Translations under genes and position numbers: made by a program | DNA from: an uncultured Bacillota bacterium | Lineage (GTDB): Bacteria; Bacillota; Clostridia; Lachnospirales; Lachnospiraceae | Assembly: GCA_949291945.1 (NCBI GenBank) | Contig: CASEXH010000025.1 | Location: 1 to 61,623 of the forward strand | Length of the DNA stretch: 61,623 bases | Reading direction: 5' to 3' | Part shown: in pieces, positions 25,984-35,821 of the stretch | How positions within the stretch are numbered: position 1 is the stretch's first letter | Layout: the number at the start of each line of letters is the position of its first letter | Notes under the pieces: generated by a model | Databases searched by the model: none | The model's input: the letters and a program-made list of their open reading frames with translations, nothing else | Told to the model about the DNA's origin: nothing

Positions 25984-26775
25984 ATGTTTTACCAGTTTCT
26001 GCCTTATTTTCTCATTGGAGCAGCTGCAGCAGTTACCTGCTGCACCTATAAACTTTCAAAACTCACTAATCAGATGTCCCAGGATGAACTGAGCATTTCC
26101 AAGGAGATTAGCTCTTCTGAGACTACTTCAAAAATCTTCTGCCATTATATAAAAAATGAAATTTTAGCCTTGGAATCTGAATTGGAGTTGCTGCCTGTTT
26201 CTGAAGAAGGAAAAGATATTCTGGAAGATATGAAAAAAAGGTATAATACTCTTTACAACCGTATTGATGAAATTCACCGGAGCACTAAAACCAGTGCCTT
26301 AAACTTAAAGCTCTATTCTCTTCAGGATCTTCTAGAGGGAGCTTTGGAGGAGTTCTCCGTGGACCTTTCAGATGTAAAAGTCACCAAAAATTTTCCCAGA
26401 GAATCCGTTATAGCCTTTGTGGACCCTGTCTATATGGGACAAAGCCTTCACAATATCATCAGAAATTCCATCGACGCCATGGAAGAAACACCAAAAGAGA
26501 AAAAAACACTTATCTGCACTGTAAAGACCAACAGTAGCTGGGTATGGATAGAAATAGAAGACAGTGGAAAGGGAATCTCCAAAGAAAATCTAGCTCAAAT
26601 TTTTCTCCCTTTTTACTCTTCTCATCCATATTCCAAACACTGGGGAATCGGTCTCACTCTTACATATAAAATCGTCCATGCACATGAAGGAAAAATCGAT
26701 GTTATCAGTACTCCGGGGTCTGGCACTTCTGTGCGAATCATATTACCCCTGGTGCAAAAGTCGGTTTCTCTTTAA
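25984..26775 (+). CDS. Sensor histidine kinase, probably lacking its sensor domain
   Basis: A 263-aa kinase core. One membrane helix (about 5-20) leads to a phosphoacceptor-like FCHYIKNEI (His54), a dimer helix, the N box NIIRNSIDAMEE, DSGKGIS, and a HWGIGLTL G box near the end. Related kinases usually have a larger extracytoplasmic or multi-helix input domain, which is missing here. No good ribosome site precedes the ATG and the frame remains open upstream, so the true start is uncertain and this may be a 5'-truncated gene. It is followed 56 nt later by its response regulator. It stands head to head with the sulfatase/GH5 remnant. Confidence 0.7.
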   Translation: MFYQFLPYFLIGAAAAVTCCTYKLSKLTNQMSQDELSISKEISSSETTSKIFCHYIKNEILALESELELLPVSEEGKDILEDMKKRYNTLYNRIDEIHRSTKTSALNLKLYSLQDLLEGALEEFSVDLSDVKVTKNFPRESVIAFVDPVYMGQSLHNIIRNSIDAMEETPKEKKTLICTVKTNSSWVWIEIEDSGKGISKENLAQIFLPFYSSHPYSKHWGIGLTLTYKIVHAHEGKIDVISTPGSGTSVRIILPLVQKSVSL

Positions 26776-26831
26776 GATGTAGAAAAACAAGGTCACTAAA
26801 ACAGAGGGATATAAGAAAGGAATTTTCTGCT

Positions 26832-27527
26832 ATGAACGAAAAGATAAAGGTGCTGATTGCAGAGGATGTGTCACCCATCCGAAAAAGATATGTTAAAATT
26901 CTAAACGACCACCCTTCCATAGAGGTAATAGCCGATGTGGGTAGCGGAGCTGAGGCCAGCAGTCTAGCAAAAAAGCTAAAACCTGATGTCGTACTCATGG
27001 ATATTGAAATGGAATGCAAAGATGCCGGAATCCGAGCTACAGGCAAAATTCTGGGAGAAAATCCTGATATAAAAATAATCATTCTCACAGTATATGAAGA
27101 AGATGAATTGATTTTCTCCGCTTTCCGTCTGGGCGCTTGCGATTATATTTTAAAAAATGCCTCAGAAGAAGAGATAATCGGCGGAGTGATTGGAGCTTAC
27201 AAAAATTCCTCTCCTATCCGTCCTGAAATCGCAGATAAAATCAGAAATGAATTTCAAAGAGTAAAAACTTATGAAAGCAGTTTTCTTTTTATGCTGAACC
27301 TGCTTTCCACTTTAACTCCTAGAGAATTAGATACTCTATATCTTTTGTCCAATGGTTACAGCAAGAAGGACGTGTGCCAAATGAGATGTGTAGAAATGAG
27401 CACTGTAAAGTCCCAGGTGCACAATATTTTGAAAAAGTTTAAGAAAAAGAAAATTGCTGATATTATAACAACCGATGCAGACCGTCAACTTTTGGGAACT
27501 ATTTTAAAAAATAATAAATCATCCTGA
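26832..27527 (+). CDS. NarL/LuxR-type response regulator
   Basis: A 231-aa two-component regulator. The receiver domain covers about 1-125 with acidic Glu11/Asp12 and phosphoacceptor Asp57 in VLMDIEM; the C-terminal LuxR-type HTH begins at LTPRELDTLYLLSNGYSKKD. It probably controls transcription in response to the kinase just upstream. AAAGGA lies before the ATG. The likely targets are the GH5/sulfatase genes or a lost transporter, judging only from position. Confidence 0.88.
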   Translation: MNEKIKVLIAEDVSPIRKRYVKILNDHPSIEVIADVGSGAEASSLAKKLKPDVVLMDIEMECKDAGIRATGKILGENPDIKIIILTVYEEDELIFSAFRLGACDYILKNASEEEIIGGVIGAYKNSSPIRPEIADKIRNEFQRVKTYESSFLFMLNLLSTLTPRELDTLYLLSNGYSKKDVCQMRCVEMSTVKSQVHNILKKFKKKKIADIITTDADRQLLGTILKNNKSS

Positions 27528-27569
27528 TATTTTATAAATAATCCATCTAGATAATTTGATTTTGTAGCA

Positions 27570-27622
27570 AAAAAAGGAGCAATTGCTTTTCTAAATCTTC
27601 GAAATGCAACTGCTCCTTTTTA
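27570..27622. terminator. Bidirectional terminator between response regulator and queA
   Basis: AAAAGGAGCAATTGC and GCAACTGCTCCTTTT form a long stem (one mismatch) with A/T runs on both outer sides, between two convergent genes. Confidence 0.88.
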
Positions 27623-27629
27623 CTGATCC

Positions 27630-28655
27630 CTACTCAATAATCATAGCATCTCCAAAGCTGAAGAATCTATATCTCTCCTTCACAGCCTCTTTATAAGCCG
27701 CCAGGATATGCTCCTTTCCTGCCAGCGCCGACACCAGCATTAAAAGAGTGGATTCCGGCAGATGGAAATTGGTGATCAAGGCGTCGATCATCTTAAACTG
27801 GTATCCCGGATAAATAAAGATCTCTGTCCAGCCGCTTTTTGCCTGAAGGATACCATTTTCATCTGTGGCAGATTCCAGAGTCCTGCAGCTTGTGGTTCCA
27901 ACAGAGATTACCCTGTTTCCTGCCTTTTTTGTATCATTGATCAGTTTTGCCTGATCTTCTTCCACCACATAAAACTCGGAATGCATATGATGATTTTCTA
28001 CATCATCCACCTTTACCGGGCGGAAGGTTCCCAGTCCTACATGAAGGGTTACATGGGCGATCTTCACCCCTTTTTCTTCAATCTGCTGAAGAAGCTCCTT
28101 GGTAAAATGAAGACCGGCTGTTGGGGCTGCCGCACTGCCCTCATGTTTTGCATAAACGGTCTGATAACGGTTTTTGTCCTGAAGTTTGTGGGTAATATAC
28201 GGAGGCAGAGGCATCTCTCCCAGTTTGTCCAGGATCTCCTCGAAGATCCCCTCATATTCAAACCGGATCAGGCGATTTCCCTCCTCTACGATATCAATGA
28301 CCTCGCCGATGAGAAGACCGTCGCCGAAACTGATCCTGGTTCCCACTTTTGCTTTTTTCCCTGGTTTCACCAGAGTCTCCCAGACATTATCTCCTTTTCT
28401 CTTTAAAAGCAGGATTTCCATGGCTGCGTCTGTGCCGATCTTGCTTCCGTAAAGCCGGGCGGGGATCACCTTTGTATCATTGATCACCAGGCAGTCCCCA
28501 GGGTTCAGGTAATCGATCACATGCTTGAAATCTGTATGAGTGATCTCTCCTGTTTTCTTATCCAGGTGCATGAGCCTGGAGGAAGACCTGTCTGCAAGAG
28601 GATCCTGAGCGATCAGCTCTTCCGGCAGGTCATAATAAAAATCTGATGTTTTCAT
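27630..28655 (-). CDS. queA: S-adenosylmethionine:tRNA ribosyltransferase-isomerase
   Basis: A 341-aa enzyme that moves the ribosyl part of SAM to preQ1 in tRNA, forming epoxyqueuosine at the wobble base. Recognisable are the start [41 protein letters not shown], the [10 protein letters not shown] motif, and the [14 protein letters not shown] strand. Length is normal. AAAGGA precedes the ATG. It starts 12 nt after the histidine phosphatase gene and so is the last gene of the pheST transcript. Confidence 0.97.
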   Translation of the reverse strand: MKTSDFYYDLPEELIAQDPLADRSSSRLMHLDKKTGEITHTDFKHVIDYLNPGDCLVINDTKVIPARLYGSKIGTDAAMEILLLKRKGDNVWETLVKPGKKAKVGTRISFGDGLLIGEVIDIVEEGNRLIRFEYEGIFEEILDKLGEMPLPPYITHKLQDKNRYQTVYAKHEGSAAAPTAGLHFTKELLQQIEEKGVKIAHVTLHVGLGTFRPVKVDDVENHHMHSEFYVVEEDQAKLINDTKKAGNRVISVGTTSCRTLESATDENGILQAKSGWTEIFIYPGYQFKMIDALITNFHLPESTLLMLVSALAGKEHILAAYKEAVKERYRFFSFGDAMIIE

Positions 28656-28666
28656 AAGCTATTCCT

Positions 28667-29278
28667 TTATTCATAATAAATCTTATCTTCCTCTAAAAGC
28701 ACTGCCTTTCCATCCCTAACTTCCACTATGTTTACGCAGCAGTTGGGCGGCACTGTCCCGTGCCAGTAGTTTTCCAGTCCTGCCTCCTCATATACATTGT
28801 GAAGCAATGCCCGGATACAGCAGCCATGGGAGGCGATCAGCACAGTCTTGTCCTGAAGCTCCCCCCTGGAAGTAATGTCCTCCCAGAAGTCTCTGGTCCT
28901 CTCCAGGATATGAGACAATTCCTCCCCTTCCTGGGGCGGCTGATATTTCTCCGGATGGTGGAAGAAATTATCCAGCATTTCCTGGGGCAAAAGGGATGAA
29001 TCCTGTCCCTCCCACACCCCGAAGGAAATCTCCCGGATCCGATCGTCGGGATACACAGGTACAGAATTTTTTCTTTCTCCCAATACCAGTTCTGCTGTTT
29101 CTCTGGCTCTCTTTAAGGGACTGGTAAAACAACAGGAGAAAGGCACTTCTTTCAGTGCCTCTCCTGTGACTTTAGCCAGGGCGATCCCGTTTTCATTCAG
29201 ATCTGTGTCCGAGGCTCCCTGGAGCCTTTTCTGGACATTCCACTTTGTCTGACCATGTCTGACGATATAAAGTATCAT
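28667..29278 (-). CDS. Histidine phosphatase family protein (phosphoglycerate mutase-like)
   Basis: A 203-aa protein with the catalytic RHGQT at the N-terminus (His9), a conserved Arg in SPLKRARETA, a WEGQ loop and a second His in ASHGCCIRALL near the C-terminus. These proteins dephosphorylate small metabolites through a phospho-His; the substrate is not visible. Its ATG overlaps the pheT stop (ATGA), so translation is coupled. Confidence 0.9.
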   Translation of the reverse strand: MILYIVRHGQTKWNVQKRLQGASDTDLNENGIALAKVTGEALKEVPFSCCFTSPLKRARETAELVLGERKNSVPVYPDDRIREISFGVWEGQDSSLLPQEMLDNFFHHPEKYQPPQEGEELSHILERTRDFWEDITSRGELQDKTVLIASHGCCIRALLHNVYEEAGLENYWHGTVPPNCCVNIVEVRDGKAVLLEEDKIYYE

Positions 29279-31692
29279 TTTCTCAGCTCGATTCCCAGTC
29301 CTTCCAGACCGTTTAAGATCTTTTTCATTGCTGCATTTACATCTGCGTCTTCCAGAGTCCTGTCTTTGGCACGGAAGGTTACAGAGTAAGCCATGGACTT
29401 ATAGCCTTCCTGGATCTGGCTTCCCTCATAGATATCGAAAAGCTCATAGCTTTCCAGGATCTTGCCCCCTCTCTGGGCTATGATGTGTTCGATCTGTCCT
29501 GCCAGGATATCTTTTGGAACCACCATACTGATGTCACGGCTTACTGCCGGGAATTTTGCAATTCCTTCGTATTTTCTGTCAAAGGTAGCAAATTTCATGA
29601 TAGAAGGCATATCCAATACAGCCACATAGGCCCGGTCGCCGATTCCATAAGAAGCAGCTACTGTAGGATGTACCTCGCCCAGATAACCGAGAACGGTTCC
29701 TTCGTAAATAATATTTGCCTGGCGTCCCGGATGAAGATAAGTCTTTCCGGAATTTGGATCATAATCTTCTTTGCTCCTCATGCCGATCTTATCCAGGAAC
29801 TCTTCTACTACCCCTTTCATGGAATAGAAATCTCCATCACCGTACATACCCAGAGTAAAGATCATTCTCTCCTCCGGCAGCTCTGTCAATGGAAGAGATT
29901 TTGGAATATAGATATTTCCCAGCTCGTACAGACGGACATTTTTATTTCTTCTCTTATAGTTAGTTCCCAGAGAAGTAAGCATACCGTTTAAGGAAAGGGT
30001 ACGCATAATACTGAAGTCTTCTCCCAGAGGATTGGCAATCACAATAGCCTGTCTGTGGGGATCGTCTGCCGGCAGCAGCAGCTTGTCAAATACTTTGGGG
30101 CTTTCAAAGGAATAGCAGTATCCCTGAGAAAATCCATTGAACTCAGCCATATCTCTGGCAGTCTGCTGAATACGCAGGTCAAAAGGCAGCTTACCTGTGG
30201 TAGCCTCTCCCTTTGGAAGGGTGGTTGGTATATTGTCATAGCCGTAGAACCTTGCCACTTCCTCTGCCAGATCCGCAGTACGGAAAATATCATGACGGAA
30301 AGTTGGTGCTACAATCTCATTTGTCTTTTCATCATAAGCCAGTTCTACTCTGTTTAAGTACTTCAGCATTTCTTCTTTTGGAAGCTGAGTACCAAGAAGA
30401 GCATTGATCTTCTCCGGCTCGAAAGGAACTCTCACAGGCTCTTTTTTAGTAGTATATACATCTACCATTCCGCCTACCACTTCGCCGCAGCCAAACTCCT
30501 CTACCAGCTGGCAGGCTCTGTCAATGGCTGCCTGAGCGTTGTTAGGATCCAGGCCTTTTTCGAACTTTCCGGAAGCGTCGGTACGAAGACCTACTTTCTT
30601 GCTGGAAAGACGGATATTTACGCCGTTGAAATTGGCGGCTTCGAAAAGGACAGTAGATACATGGTCGGTGATCATAGAGTTTTCTCCTCCCATGATACCA
30701 GCCAGGCCAATGGGCTTTTCTCCGTCGCAGATCATCAGTACAGAATCGTCCAGAGTTCTCTCCTGGCCGTCCAGAGTCACAAATTTTTCGTCTTTCTGGG
30801 CACGGCGGACAATAATCTCATGACCGGCAACGGTGTCCATATCATAGGCATGCATAGGCTGTCCGAACTCTTCCATCACATAGTTGGTAATATCTACCAG
30901 GTTATTGATAGGACGGATACCGTTAGCAGCCAGACATCTCTGCATCCATTTGGGAGAAGGACCGATCTTTACATTTTTTACCACTCTTGCACAATATCTT
31001 GGGCACAGATCCGTATCCTCTACAGTTACTTTCACGTAGTCGTGAGCGTCTTCGCTGTTTCCCTTTACCTCTACTACCGGAGGAACAAACTTCTTGTTAA
31101 AAGTAGCGGCCGCCTCTCTGGCAATGCCGATGACGCTGTAGCAGTCTACACGGTTGGACGTAATCTCATATTCAAAGATCACATCATCCAGTCCCAGAGC
31201 GTGAATAGCGCTTTCCCCTACTACTGCGTCTTCAGGGAAAATATAAATTCCGTATTCCGGAGCTTCCGGATAAAACTCTCTGGTAGAACCCAGTTCTTCA
31301 ATGGAGCACATCATTCCGTGGGAGTCTACCCCTCTGAGCTTGCCTGCCTTAATAGGAACGCCCCCGGGAGTCTTCTTTCCGTCGTGGCCTCCTGCAACTC
31401 TTCCTCCTTCCAGAACTACCGGAACCTTATCTCCTTCTTTTACATTTGGCGCTCCTGTAACGATCTGGATCGTCTCTGTTCCGATATTTACCTGGCAGAT
31501 GATCAGTTTATCCGCATCCGGATGTTTTTCAATTTTCTCGATCTGTCCGATGACGATCTTATCCAGGTCAGCATCCAGTTTCTCATAGCCTTCCACCTTG
31601 GTTCCTGACAGTGTCATGGCGTCTGTATATTCCTGGGCGGTTACGTCCAGATCCGGCACATATTTTTTAATCCATGATAAAGATGTATTCAT
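29275..31692 (-). CDS. pheT: Phenylalanyl-tRNA synthetase beta subunit
   Basis: An 805-aa subunit of the alpha2-beta2 class II enzyme that charges tRNA-Phe. Domain order is standard: N-terminal tRNA-binding OB fold (DKIVIGQIEKIEKHPDADKL), B3/B4 editing domain, the ATP-site-like core, and the C-terminal FDX-ACB domain (AVSRDISMVV...LEDADVNAAM). AGGAGG precedes the ATG. It lies 14 nt downstream of pheS in the same T-box-controlled transcript. Confidence 0.97.
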   Translation of the reverse strand: MNTSLSWIKKYVPDLDVTAQEYTDAMTLSGTKVEGYEKLDADLDKIVIGQIEKIEKHPDADKLIICQVNIGTETIQIVTGAPNVKEGDKVPVVLEGGRVAGGHDGKKTPGGVPIKAGKLRGVDSHGMMCSIEELGSTREFYPEAPEYGIYIFPEDAVVGESAIHALGLDDVIFEYEITSNRVDCYSVIGIAREAAATFNKKFVPPVVEVKGNSEDAHDYVKVTVEDTDLCPRYCARVVKNVKIGPSPKWMQRCLAANGIRPINNLVDITNYVMEEFGQPMHAYDMDTVAGHEIIVRRAQKDEKFVTLDGQERTLDDSVLMICDGEKPIGLAGIMGGENSMITDHVSTVLFEAANFNGVNIRLSSKKVGLRTDASGKFEKGLDPNNAQAAIDRACQLVEEFGCGEVVGGMVDVYTTKKEPVRVPFEPEKINALLGTQLPKEEMLKYLNRVELAYDEKTNEIVAPTFRHDIFRTADLAEEVARFYGYDNIPTTLPKGEATTGKLPFDLRIQQTARDMAEFNGFSQGYCYSFESPKVFDKLLLPADDPHRQAIVIANPLGEDFSIMRTLSLNGMLTSLGTNYKRRNKNVRLYELGNIYIPKSLPLTELPEERMIFTLGMYGDGDFYSMKGVVEEFLDKIGMRSKEDYDPNSGKTYLHPGRQANIIYEGTVLGYLGEVHPTVAASYGIGDRAYVAVLDMPSIMKFATFDRKYEGIAKFPAVSRDISMVVPKDILAGQIEHIIAQRGGKILESYELFDIYEGSQIQEGYKSMAYSVTFRAKDRTLEDADVNAAMKKILNGLEGLGIELRK

Positions 31693-31706
31693 TCTCTTCT
31701 TTCCTC

Positions 31707-32726
31707 CTAGAACTGACGTAAGAATCTTGTGTCATTCTCATATAATAAACGCATGTCGTCAATTTCATATTTCAGCAATGCGATACGCTCCAGACCTACG
31801 CCGAAAGCAAAGCCTGTATATTCATTGGAATCAATACCGCACATTTCCAGTACATGAGGATGTACCATACCGCAGCCCAGAATCTCGATCCAGCCGGAAC
31901 CTTTGCAGAAGCGGCATCCTTTGCCTCCACATTTAAAGCAGGATACGTCCACCTCTGCACTCGGCTCTGTAAATGGGAAGTGGTGAGGGCGGAATTTTGT
32001 CTTTGTCTCCGGTCCGAAAAGCTCTTTGGCAAATTCTTCCAAAGTTCCTTTCAGATCTGCGAAGGTAATATTTTTGTCAATAACCAGGCCTTCGATCTGA
32101 TGGAAAGAAGGAGAATGGGTAGCGTCCACCTCGTCAGAACGGAACACACGTCCCGGTGAGATCATGCGGATAGGCAGTTTTCCTTTTTCCATAGTTCTGG
32201 CCTGTACCGGTGAAGTCTGGGTACGAAGAAGGATGTCCTTGGTAATATAAAAGGTATCCTGCTCGTCTTTTGCCGGATGTCCTTCGGGGATATTCAGCTT
32301 TTCAAAGTTATACTCGTCATACTCAATCTCAGGGCCTTCCACTACCTCATAGCCCATGCCGATAAAGATCCGTTCTACTTCCTCAAGAGCAATGGTGTTA
32401 GGATGTCTGTGTCCTGCCTCCATCTTTTTCGCAGGAAGAGTGACGTCAATAACCTCTTCTTTCAATTTCTGCTCCAGGGCTTCTGCCTCCAGTTTCTTCT
32501 TTGTTTCTTCCAGAAGGGCCTCAATCTTTCCTCTGGCCTCGTTGACCCACTGTCCTACCTTTGGACGGTCTTCCGGAGCCACATCTTTCATGCCTTTTAA
32601 AACCGCTGTCAGCTCACCTTTTTTTCCTAAAAACGCCACACGGACCTCATTGAGTTTTTCCAGAGAATCCGATTCCTTGATCTGTTTTGCAGCCTCTTCC
32701 TGAATTCGCTGTAACTTTTCTTCCAT
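31707..32726 (-). CDS. pheS: Phenylalanyl-tRNA synthetase alpha subunit
   Basis: The 339-aa catalytic subunit. An N-terminal coiled coil (about 1-95) leads to the class II core with motif 2 ([21 protein letters not shown]) and motif 3 ([14 protein letters not shown]). [18 protein letters not shown] four-Cys segment near 265-285 suggests a bound zinc. AAGGAG precedes the ATG. It is first in the pheST-phosphatase-queA operon. Confidence 0.97.
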   Translation of the reverse strand: MEEKLQRIQEEAAKQIKESDSLEKLNEVRVAFLGKKGELTAVLKGMKDVAPEDRPKVGQWVNEARGKIEALLEETKKKLEAEALEQKLKEEVIDVTLPAKKMEAGHRHPNTIALEEVERIFIGMGYEVVEGPEIEYDEYNFEKLNIPEGHPAKDEQDTFYITKDILLRTQTSPVQARTMEKGKLPIRMISPGRVFRSDEVDATHSPSFHQIEGLVIDKNITFADLKGTLEEFAKELFGPETKTKFRPHHFPFTEPSAEVDVSCFKCGGKGCRFCKGSGWIEILGCGMVHPHVLEMCGIDSNEYTGFAFGVGLERIALLKYEIDDMRLLYENDTRFLRQF

Positions 32727-32939
32727 GATAATCTCCTTTTTTCATTTAATACTGATACCATCCGCCGAAGCGGAATTTCGGCAGAGTTTTTTATAAGACT
32801 GCCGCATAATGCATATTTCAGGAATATTTATCCCTTTTTTTGCGAATTTGCCTGGCACAGCTTTGAGACTACAGACTCAAAGCAGCGCAGACTGAGCAGA
32901 AAAGGAAGAAATATTCTCAATGCTATACAACAGACCCAT

Positions 32940-33196
32940 AAAAAAAGCTCCGTCCCCCAAAAGGGACGAAGCAGAATATCCGTGGTACCACCCTTGTTCC
33001 TGCTGATAAATAAAAAGCAGGCACTCGTTTCTGTTTAACGCACAGCTACGGCACAACCTACTGGATTTCAGAAGTGCGGCTCCGGTGGGAAACTCAATAC
33101 TTATCTGAACTGAGGAAAGCTTTCAGCCGGTGACTCTCCCTCTCTGACAGAAAATAAATATCTACTGACACCTTCACAGCCTTTGACTTATGTCTG
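32940..33196 (-). promoter_or_regulatory. T-box leader of pheST
   Basis: The T-box AAGGGTGGTACCACGG (32995-32980) is followed by a terminator (GCTTCGTCCC...GGGACGGAGC then T7). The 3' side of stem I carries CACTTCTGAAATCC, with TTC (33073-33071) as the phenylalanine specifier. Uncharged tRNA-Phe would allow read-through. Confidence 0.95.
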
Positions 33197-33202
33197 TACC
33201 CT

Positions 33203-33231
33203 ATTGTAGCCACTTTGGTGGATCGTGTCAA
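33203..33231 (-). promoter_or_regulatory. pheST promoter
   Basis: Minus-strand TTGACA (33231-33226), 17-nt spacer, TACAAT (33208-33203). It overlaps the stop codon of the YihY gene, so the two transcripts abut. Confidence 0.85.
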
Positions 33232-34166
33232 GAATTTCTTTTTTCTTTCTCTTCCTCCTGATCTTCTTCCGGTTCTTCGTCGTCTTCTTCCCGGGTCAGG
33301 AGCTGATATTCCTTCCGTATAGCCTCCACTGCATTCTGATGGATCCAGCGGAACTGCTCTTCAAAGTAATAGTTCACCTGAGCCCCGATCATCACAAATA
33401 TCATACAGAAATACATCCACAGAAGGATCAGCACAATGGTGGTCATACTTCCATACATATTGGCAGTGCTGCTGAAAAAATCCACATAAAGGGAAAAGAA
33501 AAAGGAAAAGGTTGACCAGCATACCGCAGAAAGTACTGCGCCCGGAATCTGGCTTCGGAAAGTAGCTTTTCGGTTAGGAATAAATTTATACAACATGAGG
33601 AAGACCAGGGACAAAAGGCTCAGAGAAATCAACAGTCTCATACTGATGATAGTGGTCACCAGCCTATCCAGGAAAGAAAACCGGTCACTCAGTTCCCTCT
33701 GAAGGCTGTTTCCAAACACCTGAAGAATCAGGGTAAGGATAATGGCAATCACAAAAATCAGGGTATAGATGACGGAACGGATCCTGTTGATAAGAAAATT
33801 ACGGGTTTCCTGCACCTGATAGATGGTATTAAACCCATTGGTCAGGGCCTGAAGACCTTTTCCCGCAGACCAAAGTGCGATCAGTGCGGAAACCGGCACC
33901 ACGCCCAGAGACTTGGCATAAACTTCTCCCACGATCCCCCGGATAAACCCTTCAAAACTTTCCGGAAAGACCTGCATCACCACATTGATCACTTCTTCTC
34001 TGGTGAGCGGAGTATACTTGATGGAAGTCATAAGAAGAAGCATAAAGGGGATAAAAGAGAGGATAATAAAATAAGCCGCCTGGGCAGCGTAAGCTGACAT
34101 ATGCTTTTCTCCCAGGTTGACTGCGAATCCCTGTATGAATTTCACTGCTTTCTTTATCTTTTCCAT
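33228..34166 (-). CDS. YihY/BrkB-family inner membrane protein
   Basis: A 312-aa protein with about six membrane helices of the YihY/virulence factor BrkB family (formerly mis-called RNase BN). Family hallmarks visible are the amphipathic N-terminus, AAQAAYFIILSFIPFMLLL, the LWSAGKGLQALTNGFNTIY loop, and a long acidic C-terminal cytoplasmic tail (EEDDEEPEEDQEEE). The function of the family is poorly known. It ends inside the pheST promoter. Confidence 0.92.
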   Translation of the reverse strand: MEKIKKAVKFIQGFAVNLGEKHMSAYAAQAAYFIILSFIPFMLLLMTSIKYTPLTREEVINVVMQVFPESFEGFIRGIVGEVYAKSLGVVPVSALIALWSAGKGLQALTNGFNTIYQVQETRNFLINRIRSVIYTLIFVIAIILTLILQVFGNSLQRELSDRFSFLDRLVTTIISMRLLISLSLLSLVFLMLYKFIPNRKATFRSQIPGAVLSAVCWSTFSFFFSLYVDFFSSTANMYGSMTTIVLILLWMYFCMIFVMIGAQVNYYFEEQFRWIHQNAVEAIRKEYQLLTREEDDEEPEEDQEEEKEKRNS

Positions 34167-34238
34167 ACCGTTATCCCCTCTGTCTTTTTCCGGCCATCTG
34201 TCTCCTTTTGGACCCTTTCGGGCAGTTTTAGAATTATA

Positions 34239-35687
34239 TCACGATTCCTCCGGGTTTACAACATCATTAATATTCCCAATTTCCACATCTTTATAAAAAT
34301 AGGTCAGGATTTCCTGATAATTTTTTCCGGTATCTGCCATGCCTTTTGCGCCATTCTGGCTCATTCCCACGCCATGGCCGTATCCTCCACCCTCCACCTT
34401 ATATCCGGTAAGCTCTCCCTGGTCATTCCGAATCTCTTCCAGGGTAAAATAGGCACTTGGCAGCAGGGAACTTCCCATCACCTGGGAACCGTCCTGTCTG
34501 GTAATAGACAGCCCTTCAGGGGCCAGAGCTGTCCGTATATCATATTCACTATGTAATTCCTGGTCTCCCTGATCGGTATGTACCACCAGTTTCAAAACTC
34601 CGTTCTCTGTACCTCCCCCCGTCATTTCCACTCCTGATACTGAGGTTATTCCTTCAAACATTCCCTGCATGTTTTCCAGAAGCTTTCCCAGAGAAATATC
34701 CACCTCCCACTGGTACCAGGGTTCCTGGGAGTCATAGGTACACTCCACACTCTGAAGATAGGCAGAAGGAGCCGAAGCCGCCCATACCTGATCAGTGCTG
34801 GTTCTTCCATGGGAAGTAGAAAAATAGTAGGCATTGATAGGAGAACCATTATTCAGAAGAATCTCTCCTGCAGTAGCCTGCACCGCCCGACTGGCCGCCT
34901 CTGCCTCCCCGCTGTTCTGGTATACCTGATAGGAAACACTGTCATCTACCTGAGCTCCCAGATCTTCCAGAGAACTGTTCATCATCTGAACGCAGGCATA
35001 GGTCCTAGCGCAGACAGCCTGGGCTTTCAGAGCTTCCTCCGGATAGGAAGCCGGCATTTCACTGGGCACTACTCCATAAAGATATTCTTCCAAGGGAAGG
35101 GTATTTACCAGCCTGAGCCCATTCTCATCTTTATATACGGTCAGGCTTCCCCTGTAAGACGGAGTTCCCTGTCCTCTGGTCAAAGATGTGACCTTCATAC
35201 AGGCTTTTTCTTCCCCGGGAGAGAGGATATAGCTCCCCTCTCCCAGCAAAGAGCTGTCCTTTGTAAGTTCCAGGACTTCTCCCGGCTGATAAGTCTCTCC
35301 CCCGCTGCCCTGACAGCTTCCCTGAAATTCTATAGTGATCTTGTCATGATAATAGCTGTTAAATCCATTATCCATGATCAGGACACTTATGGGAAGCTCC
35401 TGGTCTGCTTCCTGGACAGTCTCTTCTTTCTGAACGGCAGTTTTGACTGTAGCCGCCGCTTCCTCCGCTGTATCCTCTGCCAGTTCCACAAGACGGTCCT
35501 TCAAAGAAGAGACTGCTTCCGCAGCACTGGCCCATTCATTTTCTTTCAGGACATATTCCTTCAGGATCTCAGATTCTGCAGTACTGCTATTCTCCCCTGC
35601 TTTCCCTGCACACCATACGATCAAGATCCCCACAAGAGCTGCCAGTATGATCAAAATTTTCCATTTCATTTTTTCTTTCCAGTCCAT
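34239..35687 (-). CDS. SpoIID/LytB-domain protein
   Basis: A 482-aa protein with one N-terminal membrane anchor (about 9-26), a charged stalk, and a SpoIID domain from about 190 on. The core VVPSEMPASYPEEALKAQAV and the closing GYGHGVGMSQNGAKGMA are diagnostic. SpoIID proteins are peptidoglycan lytic transglycosylases active in engulfment; LytB-type relatives act in vegetative cells. The frame opens at 35825, but that part holds the galM terminator; 35687 is the first sensible start, with ATG 35669 an alternative. It ends 70 nt before the YihY start. Confidence 0.87.
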   Translation of the reverse strand: MDWKEKMKWKILIILAALVGILIVWCAGKAGENSSTAESEILKEYVLKENEWASAAEAVSSLKDRLVELAEDTAEEAAATVKTAVQKEETVQEADQELPISVLIMDNGFNSYYHDKITIEFQGSCQGSGGETYQPGEVLELTKDSSLLGEGSYILSPGEEKACMKVTSLTRGQGTPSYRGSLTVYKDENGLRLVNTLPLEEYLYGVVPSEMPASYPEEALKAQAVCARTYACVQMMNSSLEDLGAQVDDSVSYQVYQNSGEAEAASRAVQATAGEILLNNGSPINAYYFSTSHGRTSTDQVWAASAPSAYLQSVECTYDSQEPWYQWEVDISLGKLLENMQGMFEGITSVSGVEMTGGGTENGVLKLVVHTDQGDQELHSEYDIRTALAPEGLSITRQDGSQVMGSSLLPSAYFTLEEIRNDQGELTGYKVEGGGYGHGVGMSQNGAKGMADTGKNYQEILTYFYKDVEIGNINDVVNPEES

Positions 35688-35757
35688 ACTTCCAATATAT
35701 GTAATTTTTCCAAAAGTGAGAACTTCCGCCAGATACCGTACACTAGTTCCTCCCCGC

Positions 35758-35811
35758 CAAAGAAAAAGGCTGTCCGGAAGACCACCAAAACTATAGGGTC
35801 CCCAAACAGCC
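35758..35811 (-). terminator. Terminator of galM
   Basis: Minus-strand GGCTGT (35811-35806) pairs with ACAGCC (35773-35768), with further pairing inside, and is followed by TTTTTCTTT. Confidence 0.65.
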
Positions 35812-35821
35812 AGAATCTTTA

